Assembly (NCBI RefSeq): GCF_001447385.1
Contig: NZ_LLWQ01000220.1
Location: 1-64,000 of the forward strand
DNA length: 64,000 nucleotides
Direction: 5' to 3'
From: Paracoccus sp. MKU1
Lineage (GTDB): Bacteria > Pseudomonadota > Alphaproteobacteria > Rhodobacterales > Rhodobacteraceae
Position numbers and translations under genes: made by a program. This document shows positions 24,323 to 32,177 of this stretch, piece after piece. The number at the start of each line of letters is the position of its first letter. Positions within the stretch are counted from its first letter, which is position 1. The notes beneath the pieces were generated by a model. That model was not told the DNA's origin and ran no database searches. It saw only the letters and a list, made by a program, of their open reading frames with translations.

Positions 24323-25117
24323 CTAGGGCGGCACGATGGTCGGCGCGCCGAAGTAATAGCCTTGCAGGCAGTCGATGCCCATGTCGATCAGGAAGGCGGC
24401 GTCATCTGCCGTCTCGACCGATTCCGCCACCGTGAACATGTCGAAATGATGCGCGATGGATTGCAGGGCGCGGGCCAGGACCTGGTTGTCGCGCTGCATG
24501 GCGATGTCCCGGACGAACTGGCCGTCGATCTTGATCATGTCGAAGCAGAAATCGCGCAGATAGCGGAACGACGTATAGCCGGCGCCGAAATCGTCCAGCG
24601 CGAAGCTGACGCCCTGGGCCTGCAACTCCTGCATGAATTGCCCGACCAGTTCGGGCATGCCCATGGCCGAGCTTTCGGTGATCTCCAGGATCAGCCGCTC
24701 GGCAATGCTCACGTCCCCGGCAATGCCGTCGCGCAATGTCCGCAGCCAGGCGGGATAGCCGATGGAGCGCGCCGACATGTTGACCGACAGCCGCAGCGAG
24801 GGTTCTTCGGCCAGCGATTTCAGGCCAAGCGACAACGACAGGCAGTCGATCTGCCGCCCCAGTTCGGTCGTCTCGGCCAGCGGCAGGAAATCGCGCAGCG
24901 GCACGATGCGTCCGGTTTCGTCGATGATTCGGATCAGCCCCTCATGGAAGGCGGCATGGTCGGTGCGATCCGCCTGCACCACCGGCTGATAGGCCAGGAC
25001 GGCGTCACCGCGCGTCACCGCCCGCCGCACCGTTGCCATTGTCACCCGCGACTGCTGATCGACGGCGAAATCCAGCGGAGAACCCAATTTCTGTCGCGAA
25101 TCAATATGGTCGGTCAT
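24323..25117 (-). CDS. EAL-domain cyclic-di-GMP phosphodiesterase
   Basis: A 264-residue stand-alone EAL domain with no sensor or membrane segment. The signature reads EGL (59-61) instead of EAL. Catalytic residues are all present: N113 in SVNMSARS, E145 in LEITES, DD 175-176 in ALDDFGAG, K196 and D198 in IKIDGQ, E232 in AESVET, and Q252 in CLQGYYF. It is therefore predicted to be an active c-di-GMP phosphodiesterase in the cytoplasm, lowering the messenger and favouring motility. AGGAG lies seven bases before the ATG at 25117. It is divergent from tag; no diguanylate cyclase is nearby. Confidence 0.9.
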   Translation of the reverse strand: MTDHIDSRQKLGSPLDFAVDQQSRVTMATVRRAVTRGDAVLAYQPVVQADRTDHAAFHEGLIRIIDETGRIVPLRDFLPLAETTELGRQIDCLSLSLGLKSLAEEPSLRLSVNMSARSIGYPAWLRTLRDGIAGDVSIAERLILEITESSAMGMPELVGQFMQELQAQGVSFALDDFGAGYTSFRYLRDFCFDMIKIDGQFVRDIAMQRDNQVLARALQSIAHHFDMFTVAESVETADDAAFLIDMGIDCLQGYYFGAPTIVPP

Positions 25118-25218
25118 GCCAAGACTCCTGTCATTGGCGGCACTCTGGCGATCATGTCCTAAGATCGCGTAAACTGGACCCGCTTTCTCGACTCGAGGTT
25201 AACCGACCCTTGCCCGAT

Positions 25219-25794
25219 ATGACCGAACGCTGCGCCTGGTGCGGCTCCGACCCGCTTTATGTCGCCTATCACGACCATGAATGGGGCGTGCCGGAATACG
25301 ATCCGCGTGCGCTTTGGGAAAAGCTGGTGCTGGACGGTTTCCAGGCCGGGCTGAGCTGGATCACCATCCTGCGCAAGCGCGAGGCCTTCCGCGAGGTCTT
25401 CGACGGCTTCGACCCCGAGCGCGTCGCCTCCTGGGGCGAGCCGGAGATCGCCCGCGCCCTGCAAAACCCCGGCATCATCCGCCATCGCGGCAAGATCGAA
25501 GCCGCCGTCAAGGGCGCCCGGCTGTTTCTGGAGATCGAGGCGGGCGAGGGGTTCTCGCCCTTCATCTGGTCCTTCGTCGGCGGCCGGCCGATCCAGAATC
25601 ATTTCACCAGCATGGGCCAGGTCCCCGCCAAGACGCCGGCATCCGAAGCCATGGCCAAGGCCTTGAAAAAGCGCGGCTTCAACTTCTGCGGCCCGGTGAT
25701 CACCTATGCGTTCATGCAGGCCTGCGGGTTGGTCAACGACCACATGACCCATTGCCCCTGCCACGCCCGCGTCAAGGCGCTGTCGCCTGCCTGA
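25219..25794 (+). CDS. tag: DNA-3-methyladenine glycosylase I
   Basis: Removes 3-methyladenine from alkylated DNA in base excision repair. The 191-residue protein begins MTERCAWCGSDPLYVAYHDHEWG, with the N-terminal zinc cysteine and the EWG motif, then GLSWITILRKREAFREVF, and ends with GLVNDHMTHCPCHARV, the C-terminal zinc-binding histidine and cysteine residues. This is a complete Tag. A TTG three codons upstream (25210) is an alternative start. Its last 23 bases overlap the end of the converging thioredoxin gene. Confidence 0.93.
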   Translation: MTERCAWCGSDPLYVAYHDHEWGVPEYDPRALWEKLVLDGFQAGLSWITILRKREAFREVFDGFDPERVASWGEPEIARALQNPGIIRHRGKIEAAVKGARLFLEIEAGEGFSPFIWSFVGGRPIQNHFTSMGQVPAKTPASEAMAKALKKRGFNFCGPVITYAFMQACGLVNDHMTHCPCHARVKALSPA

Positions 25795-26326
25795 TCAGTT
25801 CCTTGGCCGCCTCCGAGGACCAGTCGGCGCCGCCGATCAGCCGGGCGATCTCGTTGCCGTCGCGGTCGATCAGCACGGTGACCGGCATGCCCATGACGCC
25901 CATCTCGCGCGCCAGTTGCTGGCGCGGGTCGAGATGCACGGGCAGGCGGGTGATGTTTTCCTCGTCCAGGAATTTCTTCACCGCTGGCGGGGGATTGTGG
26001 CCGGCGGCGATGGCGACCACCGCGAAATCCTCGCCGCCCATCTCGGCCTGCAAGGCGTCGAGCGAGGGCATTTCCTCGCGGCAGGGCGCGCACCAGGTCG
26101 CCCAGAAATTCAGCAGCACCACCTTGCCCTTCCAGTCGGCCAGGCTATGCGTGCCGCCCTCGGGATCGGTGAAGGTCGTGGCCGGCACCGGGGTCGGATC
26201 GGTCCGCACCAGCTTGGCCAGCCCGCCGTCATGCGCGGCCTGCCAGTCGATTTCGCCGGCAAATGCCGGGTCGAAACCCGCATTTGCACCGATCAGCAGC
26301 GCCGTATAAAGAACCAGCCAACGCAT
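25772..26326 (-). CDS. TlpA-like thioredoxin-family protein, exported
   Basis: A 184-residue periplasmic thiol-disulfide protein. A signal peptide (MRWLVLYTALLIGANAG, cut near AFAGE) precedes a redoxin fold with the active site WCAPC (78-82) in NFWATWCAPCREEMPSL and the cis-proline in GMPVTVLID. TlpA/ResA/CcmG relatives reduce apocytochrome c or CuA centres; the specific partner is unknown. The start at 26326 is 22 bases from the divergent argH gene. The 3' end overlaps tag by 23 bases on the opposite strand. Confidence 0.88.
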   Translation of the reverse strand: MRWLVLYTALLIGANAGFDPAFAGEIDWQAAHDGGLAKLVRTDPTPVPATTFTDPEGGTHSLADWKGKVVLLNFWATWCAPCREEMPSLDALQAEMGGEDFAVVAIAAGHNPPPAVKKFLDEENITRLPVHLDPRQQLAREMGVMGMPVTVLIDRDGNEIARLIGGADWSSEAAKELIRQATAP

Positions 26327-26348
26327 TCCACCCCCCGAAGGACAAGTC

Positions 26349-27758
26349 ATGACCGAGCAGCCCAGCACCGCCAACCAGATGTGGGGCGGACGTTTCGCCG
26401 CAGGCCCGGACGCGATCATGGAGGCGATCAACGCCTCGATCGGCTTCGACCAGCGGCTCTATGCCCAGGACATCCGGGGCAGCCGCGCCCATGCGGCGAT
26501 GCTCGCCGCACAAGGCATCATCAGCACTAGCGATGCCGAGGCCATCGGGGAAGGGCTGCTCACGGTCTTGTCAGAGATCGAGAAGGGCGACTTTCCCTTT
26601 TCGACCGCGCTGGAAGACATCCACATGAACGTGGAATCGCGGCTGAAGGAGATCGTCGGCGAGCCGGCGGGGCGGCTGCACACGGCGCGTTCGCGCAACG
26701 ACCAGGTGGCGACCGATTTCCGGCTCTGGGTACGCGACCAATGCGACGCGGCCATCGCCGGGCTGGACGCGCTGATCCGCGCCACTTTGTCGCAGGCCGA
26801 GAGGGGCGCGGATTGGGTCATGCCCGGCTTTACCCATCTGCAAACCGCCCAGCCGGTGACCTGGGGCCATCATATGATGGCCTATGTCGAGATGTTCGGT
26901 CGCGATCTGTCGCGTTTCCAGGACGCACGCAAGCGGATGAACGAATCGCCCCTGGGGGCGGCGGCGCTGGCAGGCACCGGCTTTCCCATCGACCGCGAGG
27001 CGACGGCCCGGGCGCTGGGTTTCGAGCGGCCGATGGCGAACAGCCTGGATGCGGTCAGCGACCGGGATTTCGCGCTGGAATACCTGTCGTCGGCCGCGAT
27101 CTGTGCCGTCCACCTGTCGCGGCTGGCCGAGGAACTGGTGATCTGGTCCTCGGCCCAGTTCCGCTTCGTGACCATGTCGGACCGATTCTCGACCGGCTCG
27201 TCGATCATGCCGCAGAAGAAGAACCCCGACGCGGCCGAGCTGATCCGCGCCAAGATCGGCCGCATCCTGGGTGCGGCGGTGGCGCTGTTCGTGGTGATGA
27301 AGGGCCTGCCCTTGGCCTATTCCAAGGACATGCAGGAGGACAAGGAGCAGGTCTTCGACGCCGCCGACAACCTGATGCTGGCGCTGGCGGCGATGACCGG
27401 GATGCTGTCGGATCTGACCGCGAACCGCGAGCGGCTGGAGGCGGCGGCGGGCTCGGGCTTCTCGACCGCGACCGACCTGGCCGACTGGCTGGTGCGCGAG
27501 GCCGGACTGCCCTTCCGCGAGGCGCATCACGTCACCGGCGCGCTGGTCGCCCTGGCCGAGAAGGCCGGGATCGACCTGCCGGAATTGACGCTGGAGCAGA
27601 TGCAATCGGTCCATCCGGCGATCACGGCGGATGTCTATAACGTGCTGGGCGTGCATAACTCGGTCGCCTCGCGCATGAGCTATGGCGGCACCGCGCCGGC
27701 GCAGGTCCGGGCCCAGATCGCCCGCTGGAAAGAAAAACTGGAGGAGAAATCCGTATGA
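26349..27758 (+). CDS. argH: Argininosuccinate lyase
   Basis: Splits argininosuccinate to arginine and fumarate, the last step of arginine synthesis. The 469-residue protein of the fumarase/aspartase superfamily has ARSRNDQVATD, HLQTAQPVTWGHH, and the signature loop SSIMPQKKNPD with the catalytic serine. Length is standard. It starts 22 bases from the divergent TlpA-like gene. The next gene begins inside its stop codon (ATGA), starting a series of overlapping genes through lysA. Confidence 0.96.
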   Translation: MTEQPSTANQMWGGRFAAGPDAIMEAINASIGFDQRLYAQDIRGSRAHAAMLAAQGIISTSDAEAIGEGLLTVLSEIEKGDFPFSTALEDIHMNVESRLKEIVGEPAGRLHTARSRNDQVATDFRLWVRDQCDAAIAGLDALIRATLSQAERGADWVMPGFTHLQTAQPVTWGHHMMAYVEMFGRDLSRFQDARKRMNESPLGAAALAGTGFPIDREATARALGFERPMANSLDAVSDRDFALEYLSSAAICAVHLSRLAEELVIWSSAQFRFVTMSDRFSTGSSIMPQKKNPDAAELIRAKIGRILGAAVALFVVMKGLPLAYSKDMQEDKEQVFDAADNLMLALAAMTGMLSDLTANRERLEAAAGSGFSTATDLADWLVREAGLPFREAHHVTGALVALAEKAGIDLPELTLEQMQSVHPAITADVYNVLGVHNSVASRMSYGGTAPAQVRAQIARWKEKLEEKSV

Positions 27759-27922
27759 CGCAGCATCTGCTTCTGGCCGCTTTCGCACTGATCCTGGCAA
27801 GTCTTGCCGCCTGCGGCGTCGACGGCGCCCCGACCCGTCCCGAGCCCGCCCGCGAAACCGTCCCGGAACCCGGCGTGCATATCAGCGGCGAGGCGCGTTT
27901 CGGTGTCATCACGCAGCTCTGA
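27755..27922 (+). CDS. Small lipoprotein between argH and lysA, LptM-like
   Basis: A 55-residue precursor, MTQHLLLAAFALILASLAAC, with the lipobox LAAC and the acylated cysteine at residue 20, leaving a mature part of only 36 residues, rich in Pro and Glu. It begins on the ATGA overlap with argH. In gamma-proteobacteria a lipoprotein of this size with a CG-x-x-G-P-type start (LptM/YifL, LppL) sits next to lysA or dapF and assists LptD maturation. Here the mature start is CGVDGAPTRPEP, so homology or analogy is possible but weak. The next gene overlaps its end by 20 bases. Confidence 0.7.
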   Translation: MTQHLLLAAFALILASLAACGVDGAPTRPEPARETVPEPGVHISGEARFGVITQL

Positions 27923-28178
27923 GCTGACGCCGTTGCGGCTGGTCTGGGTGGGGCTTGCCCTGGCAGGCCTGGCTCTGGCGCTGTGGCGGGGCGAGACGCT
28001 TTGGCAGGGCGCCCGGGCAACGGAACTGGTGGCGCAAGCCGTGCTGGCGCTCTGGTGCCTGATCGAGACCATGCTGCGCCGCAACTGGGCGGCCCTGCTG
28101 ACTTTGCCGGCGCTGGCGCTGGGGATCGGCTTTGCGCTGCCGCTTTATCTGTTCATCCGCTCTCGCAGGATCACCTGA
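27903..28178 (+). CDS. DUF2834-like small membrane protein
   Basis: About 91 residues with two or three hydrophobic helices: LVWVGLALAGLALALWRG, then AVLALWCLIETMLRR, then LLTLPALALGIGFALPLYLFI with RSRRIT at the end. This resembles DUF2834, inner-membrane proteins of unknown function. The start is uncertain: GTG at 27903 has a weak GAGG upstream and overlaps the lipoprotein gene by 20 bases; TTG at 27933 is an alternative. Its stop overlaps the lysA start (TGATG). Co-translation along argH, lipoprotein, this gene and lysA is likely. Confidence 0.6.
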   Translation: MSSRSSELTPLRLVWVGLALAGLALALWRGETLWQGARATELVAQAVLALWCLIETMLRRNWAALLTLPALALGIGFALPLYLFIRSRRIT

Positions 28179-29443
28179 TGGATCACTTCAACTATGTCGA
28201 TGGCTGGCTGCATGCCGAGGAGGTGCCGCTGGCCCGCATCGCGGCCGAGGTCGGCACCCCGGTCTATGTCTATTCCACCGCCACGCTGACCCGGCATTTC
28301 AAGCTGTTCCAGCAGGCGCTGGCATGGACCGATCACCTGGTCTGCTTTGCGGTCAAGGCGAACTCGAACATCGCGGTGCTGAAGCTGCTTGGCGATCTGG
28401 GCGCGGGCATGGATATCGTCTCGGCCGGTGAATATGCCCGGGCGCGGGCGGCGGGCGTGCCGGGCGAGCGGATCGTGTTTTCCGGCGTCGGCAAGACCGA
28501 GCCGGAGATGCGCATGGCGCTGGCGGGCGGCATCCGCCAGTTCAACGTCGAATCCGAGCCCGAGCTGGAACTGCTGTCGCGCGTGGCAAGCTCGATGGGG
28601 ATCGAGGCGCCGATCGCCGTGCGGGTGAACCCGGATGTGGACGCCAAGACGCATGAAAAGATCGCCACCGGCAAGTCCGAGAACAAGTTCGGCATCCCCA
28701 TCGCGCGGGCGCGCGAGGTCTATGCCCATGCCGCGCGCCTGCCCGGCATCCGGGTGGTCGGCATCGACATGCATATCGGCAGCCAGTTGACCGATCTGGA
28801 GCCCTATCGGCTGGCCTATGCCAAGATGGCCGAGCTGACCCGGGCGCTGCGCGCCGACGGGCATGCGATCAGCCGGCTCGACATGGGCGGCGGCCTGGGG
28901 ATTCCCTATCGGCGCGACAACAACGCCCCGCCCTTGCCGATCGAATACGGCCAGGTGATTCGCGATGCGGTGGGCGACCTGGGCTGCGAGATCGAGATCG
29001 AGCCGGGCCGCAACATCGCCGGCAATGCCGGGATCCTGCTTGCCTCGGTGATCTATCTGAAGCAGGGCGAGGGGCGGGATTTCCTGATCCTCGACGCGGC
29101 GATGAACGACCTGATCCGGCCGGCGATGTATTCGGCGCATCACGACATCGTCCCGGTGCGCGAGCCGGCGCCGGGGGCGGAGGTCGCGCCGCATGACGTG
29201 GTCGGCCCGGTCTGCGAGACCGGCGACACCTTCCAGAAGGCGGTCGAGCTGCCGGCGCTGGGGCCTGGCGACCTGGTGGCGCTGCGCTCGGCCGGGGCCT
29301 ATGGGGCGGTGATGGCCTCGGAATACAATTCCCGGCCGCTGGTGCCCGAGGTTCTGGTCAGCGGCGATCAATTCGCCGTCATTCGGGCGCGGCCGACGCT
29401 TGAGGAAATGCTGGGACGCGATACCATCCCGGAATGGCTCTGA
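28178..29443 (+). CDS. lysA: Diaminopimelate decarboxylase
   Basis: Decarboxylates meso-diaminopimelate to lysine, using pyridoxal phosphate. The 421-residue class III decarboxylase has the cofactor lysine in CFAVKANSNIAVLK, HIGSQLTDLEPY, GGGLGIPY, EPGRNIAGNAG and the substrate cysteine motif CETGDTF near the end. It begins on the TGATG overlap with the DUF2834-like gene, so 28178 is certain. The DUF4175 gene follows after a 90-base gap with the second copy of the intergenic repeat. Confidence 0.96.
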   Translation: MDHFNYVDGWLHAEEVPLARIAAEVGTPVYVYSTATLTRHFKLFQQALAWTDHLVCFAVKANSNIAVLKLLGDLGAGMDIVSAGEYARARAAGVPGERIVFSGVGKTEPEMRMALAGGIRQFNVESEPELELLSRVASSMGIEAPIAVRVNPDVDAKTHEKIATGKSENKFGIPIARAREVYAHAARLPGIRVVGIDMHIGSQLTDLEPYRLAYAKMAELTRALRADGHAISRLDMGGGLGIPYRRDNNAPPLPIEYGQVIRDAVGDLGCEIEIEPGRNIAGNAGILLASVIYLKQGEGRDFLILDAAMNDLIRPAMYSAHHDIVPVREPAPGAEVAPHDVVGPVCETGDTFQKAVELPALGPGDLVALRSAGAYGAVMASEYNSRPLVPEVLVSGDQFAVIRARPTLEEMLGRDTIPEWL

Positions 29444-29467
29444 TCGCTCATTCCCGCGCCGTCGCGG

Positions 29468-29517
29468 CCGGGGGTTTCACACCCCCGGGCCCCCGTGGGA
29501 TATTTGTCCACGGAAGA
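29468..29517. repeat. Dispersed intergenic repeat, copy 2 (hairpin plus GGGATATTTG)
   Basis: Hairpin arms CCGGGGGT (29468-29475) and ACCCCCGG (29481-29488) with a 5-base loop are followed by GGGATATTTGTCCACGGAAG at 29497-29516. The tail differs from copy 1 (10723-10742) at two bases. It lies between lysA and the DUF4175 gene and could terminate lysA transcripts. Confidence 0.6.
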
Positions 29518-29533
29518 ACGAAGGGGCGGGGCC

Positions 29534-32068
29534 GTGGACCCAGGTGAGCCGCACCGAATTCGCTGGGCGGTCGGGCTGACCCGCACCGGCATGTGGTGGG
29601 AGGCGCTGGCCGCGGCCTTCTGGCCTTTGGGCGTGTTGCTGGCGCTGGTGCTGGCGGCGCTGGCCTTTGGCGTGACCGATCTTTTCTCCTCGCGGGCGCT
29701 GATCTGGCTGATGGGCCTTGTGGCCCTGGCCGCCGTGCTGGCCTTCGGCTGGGGGGTGCGGCGGTTCCGCCGGCCCTCGGCCGCGGCGGCGCGGCTGCGG
29801 GTCGACCTGACCCTGCCCGGGCGGCCGCTTTCGGCCCTGCGCGACCGTCTGGCCGTGGGGGCCGGGGATGGCGGCGCGGATGCGCTGTGGCGGGCGCATC
29901 TGGCGCGGATGGAGCGGGCGGCCGCAGCCGCGCGCCCGGTCGCCCCGGATGCGCGGCTGCGCTGGCGCGATCCGGTCGCCTTGCGGCTGGTCGGCATGGT
30001 GGCGCTGGTCATGGCGCTGATTTTCGCGCCCGCGGGACAGCTGGGACAGGGCCTCGCCGCGCTGGGTGCGACCTTCCGCCCCACGCCCGAGGCCCGGTCC
30101 GGCGCCGAGGCCGGTCCCTCCTGGGAGGGCTGGGCCGAGCCCCCCGCCTATACCCGCCGCCCGACGCTTTATCTGAACGCCCTGCCCCAGGGGCAGCGGC
30201 TGGAGCTGCCCAAGGGTTCGAAGCTGAGCTTCCGGCTTTACGGCGAGGGCGCCGAGATCGCGCAGGACATCGGCGCGGCGGTGCCGGGCGGCGAGCCTTC
30301 GGCGCCGGAGTTCATGGCCGAGCGTGACGGGGTGATCGAGGTCGCGGGGCGGCGTTTCGAGGTGACCGTGCTGCCCGATGCCGCGCCGGTGGTGGCGCCC
30401 GGCAAGGCGCCCGAGCGGCGCGCCGATGGCCGGCTGGTGCAGGAATTCACCGCCAGCGACGATAACGGCATCGCGGCGGGGCAGGCGGTCATCATGCTGG
30501 ACCTGGATGCGGTGGACCGCCGCTTTGGCCTGGCCCTCGACCCCGAGCCGCGCGAGGCGGTGGAATTGGACCTGCCGTTGCCTGCGACCGGCAGCCGCAA
30601 GCAGGTCCGCGGCCGGTTGGTCGGCGACCTGTCGCGCCACCCCTGGGCCAACCTGCCGGTGACCATCTCGCTGAAGGTCGAGGACGGGATCGAGCAGCAG
30701 GGCGTCTCGGCCCCGATGCGCATGGTCTTGCCGGGGCGGCGCTTCTTCGACCCGCTGGCGGCGGCGCTGATCGAGGTCCGGCGCGACCTGCTGTGGTCGC
30801 GCGACAATGCCGCCCGCAGCGCCGAGCTGCTGCGTGCGGCGAGCTGGCAGCCCGAGGGTTTCATGGACGAGGCGCTTTTCAACGGTTTGCGGGGCGCCAT
30901 CGGCACGCTGGAATCCGGCAACCTGAACGAAGACCTGAACGAAGAGGCGCGCAACAAGCTGGCGCAGTTGCTGTGGGATGCCGCCGTGGCGCTGGAGGAT
31001 GGCGGGCTGGCCGATGCGCTGGAGCGGATGCAGCAGGCGCAGGAGCGGCTGAGCGAGGCGATCCGCAACGGCGCCAGTCCCGACGAGATCCAGCGGTTGA
31101 TGGACGAGTTGAAACAAGCCACCGACGAGTACCTGGACATGCTGGCCCAGCAGCAGGGCGAGGACCCGGCCGAGCGCTTCGACCGCTCGCCCCAGAACCG
31201 CCAGCAGATCACCGGCGACCAGATCCAGCAGATGATGGACGAGATCCAGCGCCTGATGAACGAAGGCCGCATGGCCGAGGCGCAGGAGCTGCTGGAGCAG
31301 TTCAACCGCATGATGCAGAACCTGCGCGTGACGCAATCCGAAGGCGGCGAGGGCGGCCGCCAGCGGCCGATGAACCGGCTGGCCGAGACCCTGCGCGATC
31401 AGCAGAAGCTGGCCGACGAGGCGATGCGCCAGATGCAGGATCGGTTCGGCCAGTGGCAGCCGGATGGCCAGCAGGACCAGGAAGGCCAGGGCGAGGAGGG
31501 CCAGGGCAACCAGCAACTTGCCGACCGCCAGCGTGAGCTGCGCGAGGATCTGGGCCGCCAGCGTGGGTTGCTGCCCGGCCGCGGCACGCCGCAGGGCGAG
31601 GAGGCGGGGCGCCAGCTCGACGAGGCCGGCCGCGCCATGGAAGAGGCCGAGCAGGCGCTGCGCGAGGGTGATGCCGCCGGCGCGATGGAGCGCCAGGCCC
31701 AGGCCATCCAGTCCATGCGCGAGGGGATGCGGGCGCTAGGCGACATGATGGCGCAGGACCAGCAGCGGGGCCAGGACGGCCAGCCGCAGCAGGGCGGGCA
31801 GGAGAGCGGCCCCGAGGGGCCTTCGGGCGATCCGCGTGGCCAGCGCGGGCTGGCGCAGCCCTATGACCGGCGGCCGCAGACCGATCCGCTGGGCCGGGCG
31901 CTGTCGGGCGACGGCGGCTCGATCACCTCGGGCGATCCGCTGGCCGAGGGCGGCGATCCCTCGCGCAAGGCCCGCGAATTGCAGGACGAGATTCGCCGGC
32001 GCAGCGGCGAACGCGAACGGCCGCGCGACGAGCGCGATTATCTGGGCCGGCTGCTGGAGAATTTCTGA
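29534..32068 (+). CDS. TIGR02302/DUF4175 family membrane protein
   Basis: An 844-residue protein of a family confined mostly to alphaproteobacteria. Two membrane helices lie near residues 27-48 and 55-73 and a third near 145-165. A large region follows, and the second half (about residues 480-790) is dominated by Gln, Glu, Gly and Arg-rich low-complexity sequence with many QQ pairs and coiled-coil character. Function unknown; an envelope role is inferred from topology and from the position after lysA. I chose GTG at 29534 because AAGGGGCGG lies just before it; GTG at 29495 is inside the dispersed repeat. The protein is basic and acidic at the end (RDERDYLGRLLENF). Confidence 0.88.
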   Translation: MDPGEPHRIRWAVGLTRTGMWWEALAAAFWPLGVLLALVLAALAFGVTDLFSSRALIWLMGLVALAAVLAFGWGVRRFRRPSAAAARLRVDLTLPGRPLSALRDRLAVGAGDGGADALWRAHLARMERAAAAARPVAPDARLRWRDPVALRLVGMVALVMALIFAPAGQLGQGLAALGATFRPTPEARSGAEAGPSWEGWAEPPAYTRRPTLYLNALPQGQRLELPKGSKLSFRLYGEGAEIAQDIGAAVPGGEPSAPEFMAERDGVIEVAGRRFEVTVLPDAAPVVAPGKAPERRADGRLVQEFTASDDNGIAAGQAVIMLDLDAVDRRFGLALDPEPREAVELDLPLPATGSRKQVRGRLVGDLSRHPWANLPVTISLKVEDGIEQQGVSAPMRMVLPGRRFFDPLAAALIEVRRDLLWSRDNAARSAELLRAASWQPEGFMDEALFNGLRGAIGTLESGNLNEDLNEEARNKLAQLLWDAAVALEDGGLADALERMQQAQERLSEAIRNGASPDEIQRLMDELKQATDEYLDMLAQQQGEDPAERFDRSPQNRQQITGDQIQQMMDEIQRLMNEGRMAEAQELLEQFNRMMQNLRVTQSEGGEGGRQRPMNRLAETLRDQQKLADEAMRQMQDRFGQWQPDGQQDQEGQGEEGQGNQQLADRQRELREDLGRQRGLLPGRGTPQGEEAGRQLDEAGRAMEEAEQALREGDAAGAMERQAQAIQSMREGMRALGDMMAQDQQRGQDGQPQQGGQESGPEGPSGDPRGQRGLAQPYDRRPQTDPLGRALSGDGGSITSGDPLAEGGDPSRKARELQDEIRRRSGERERPRDERDYLGRLLENF

Positions 32069-32153
32069 TCCCGACCCCTGCGGCCGAAAACCGGTCCCGG
32101 AGCGGAGCGGCTTGGGGAGCGGCATGACAGCGGTGCGGCGCGGCAAGGGTTTC

Positions 32154-32177
32154 CGAATAGGCCCGCGGGCCTATTCG
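32154..32177. repeat. 24-base perfect palindrome at the end of the zinc-ribbon gene
   Basis: The 24 bases are perfectly self-complementary; arms CGAATAGGCC and GGCCTATTCG surround CGCG. The palindrome overlaps the stop codon and last codons of the minus-strand zinc-ribbon gene and lies 86 bases past the DUF4175 stop. It has no T-run. A bidirectional terminator or cruciform-forming site is plausible. Confidence 0.6.
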
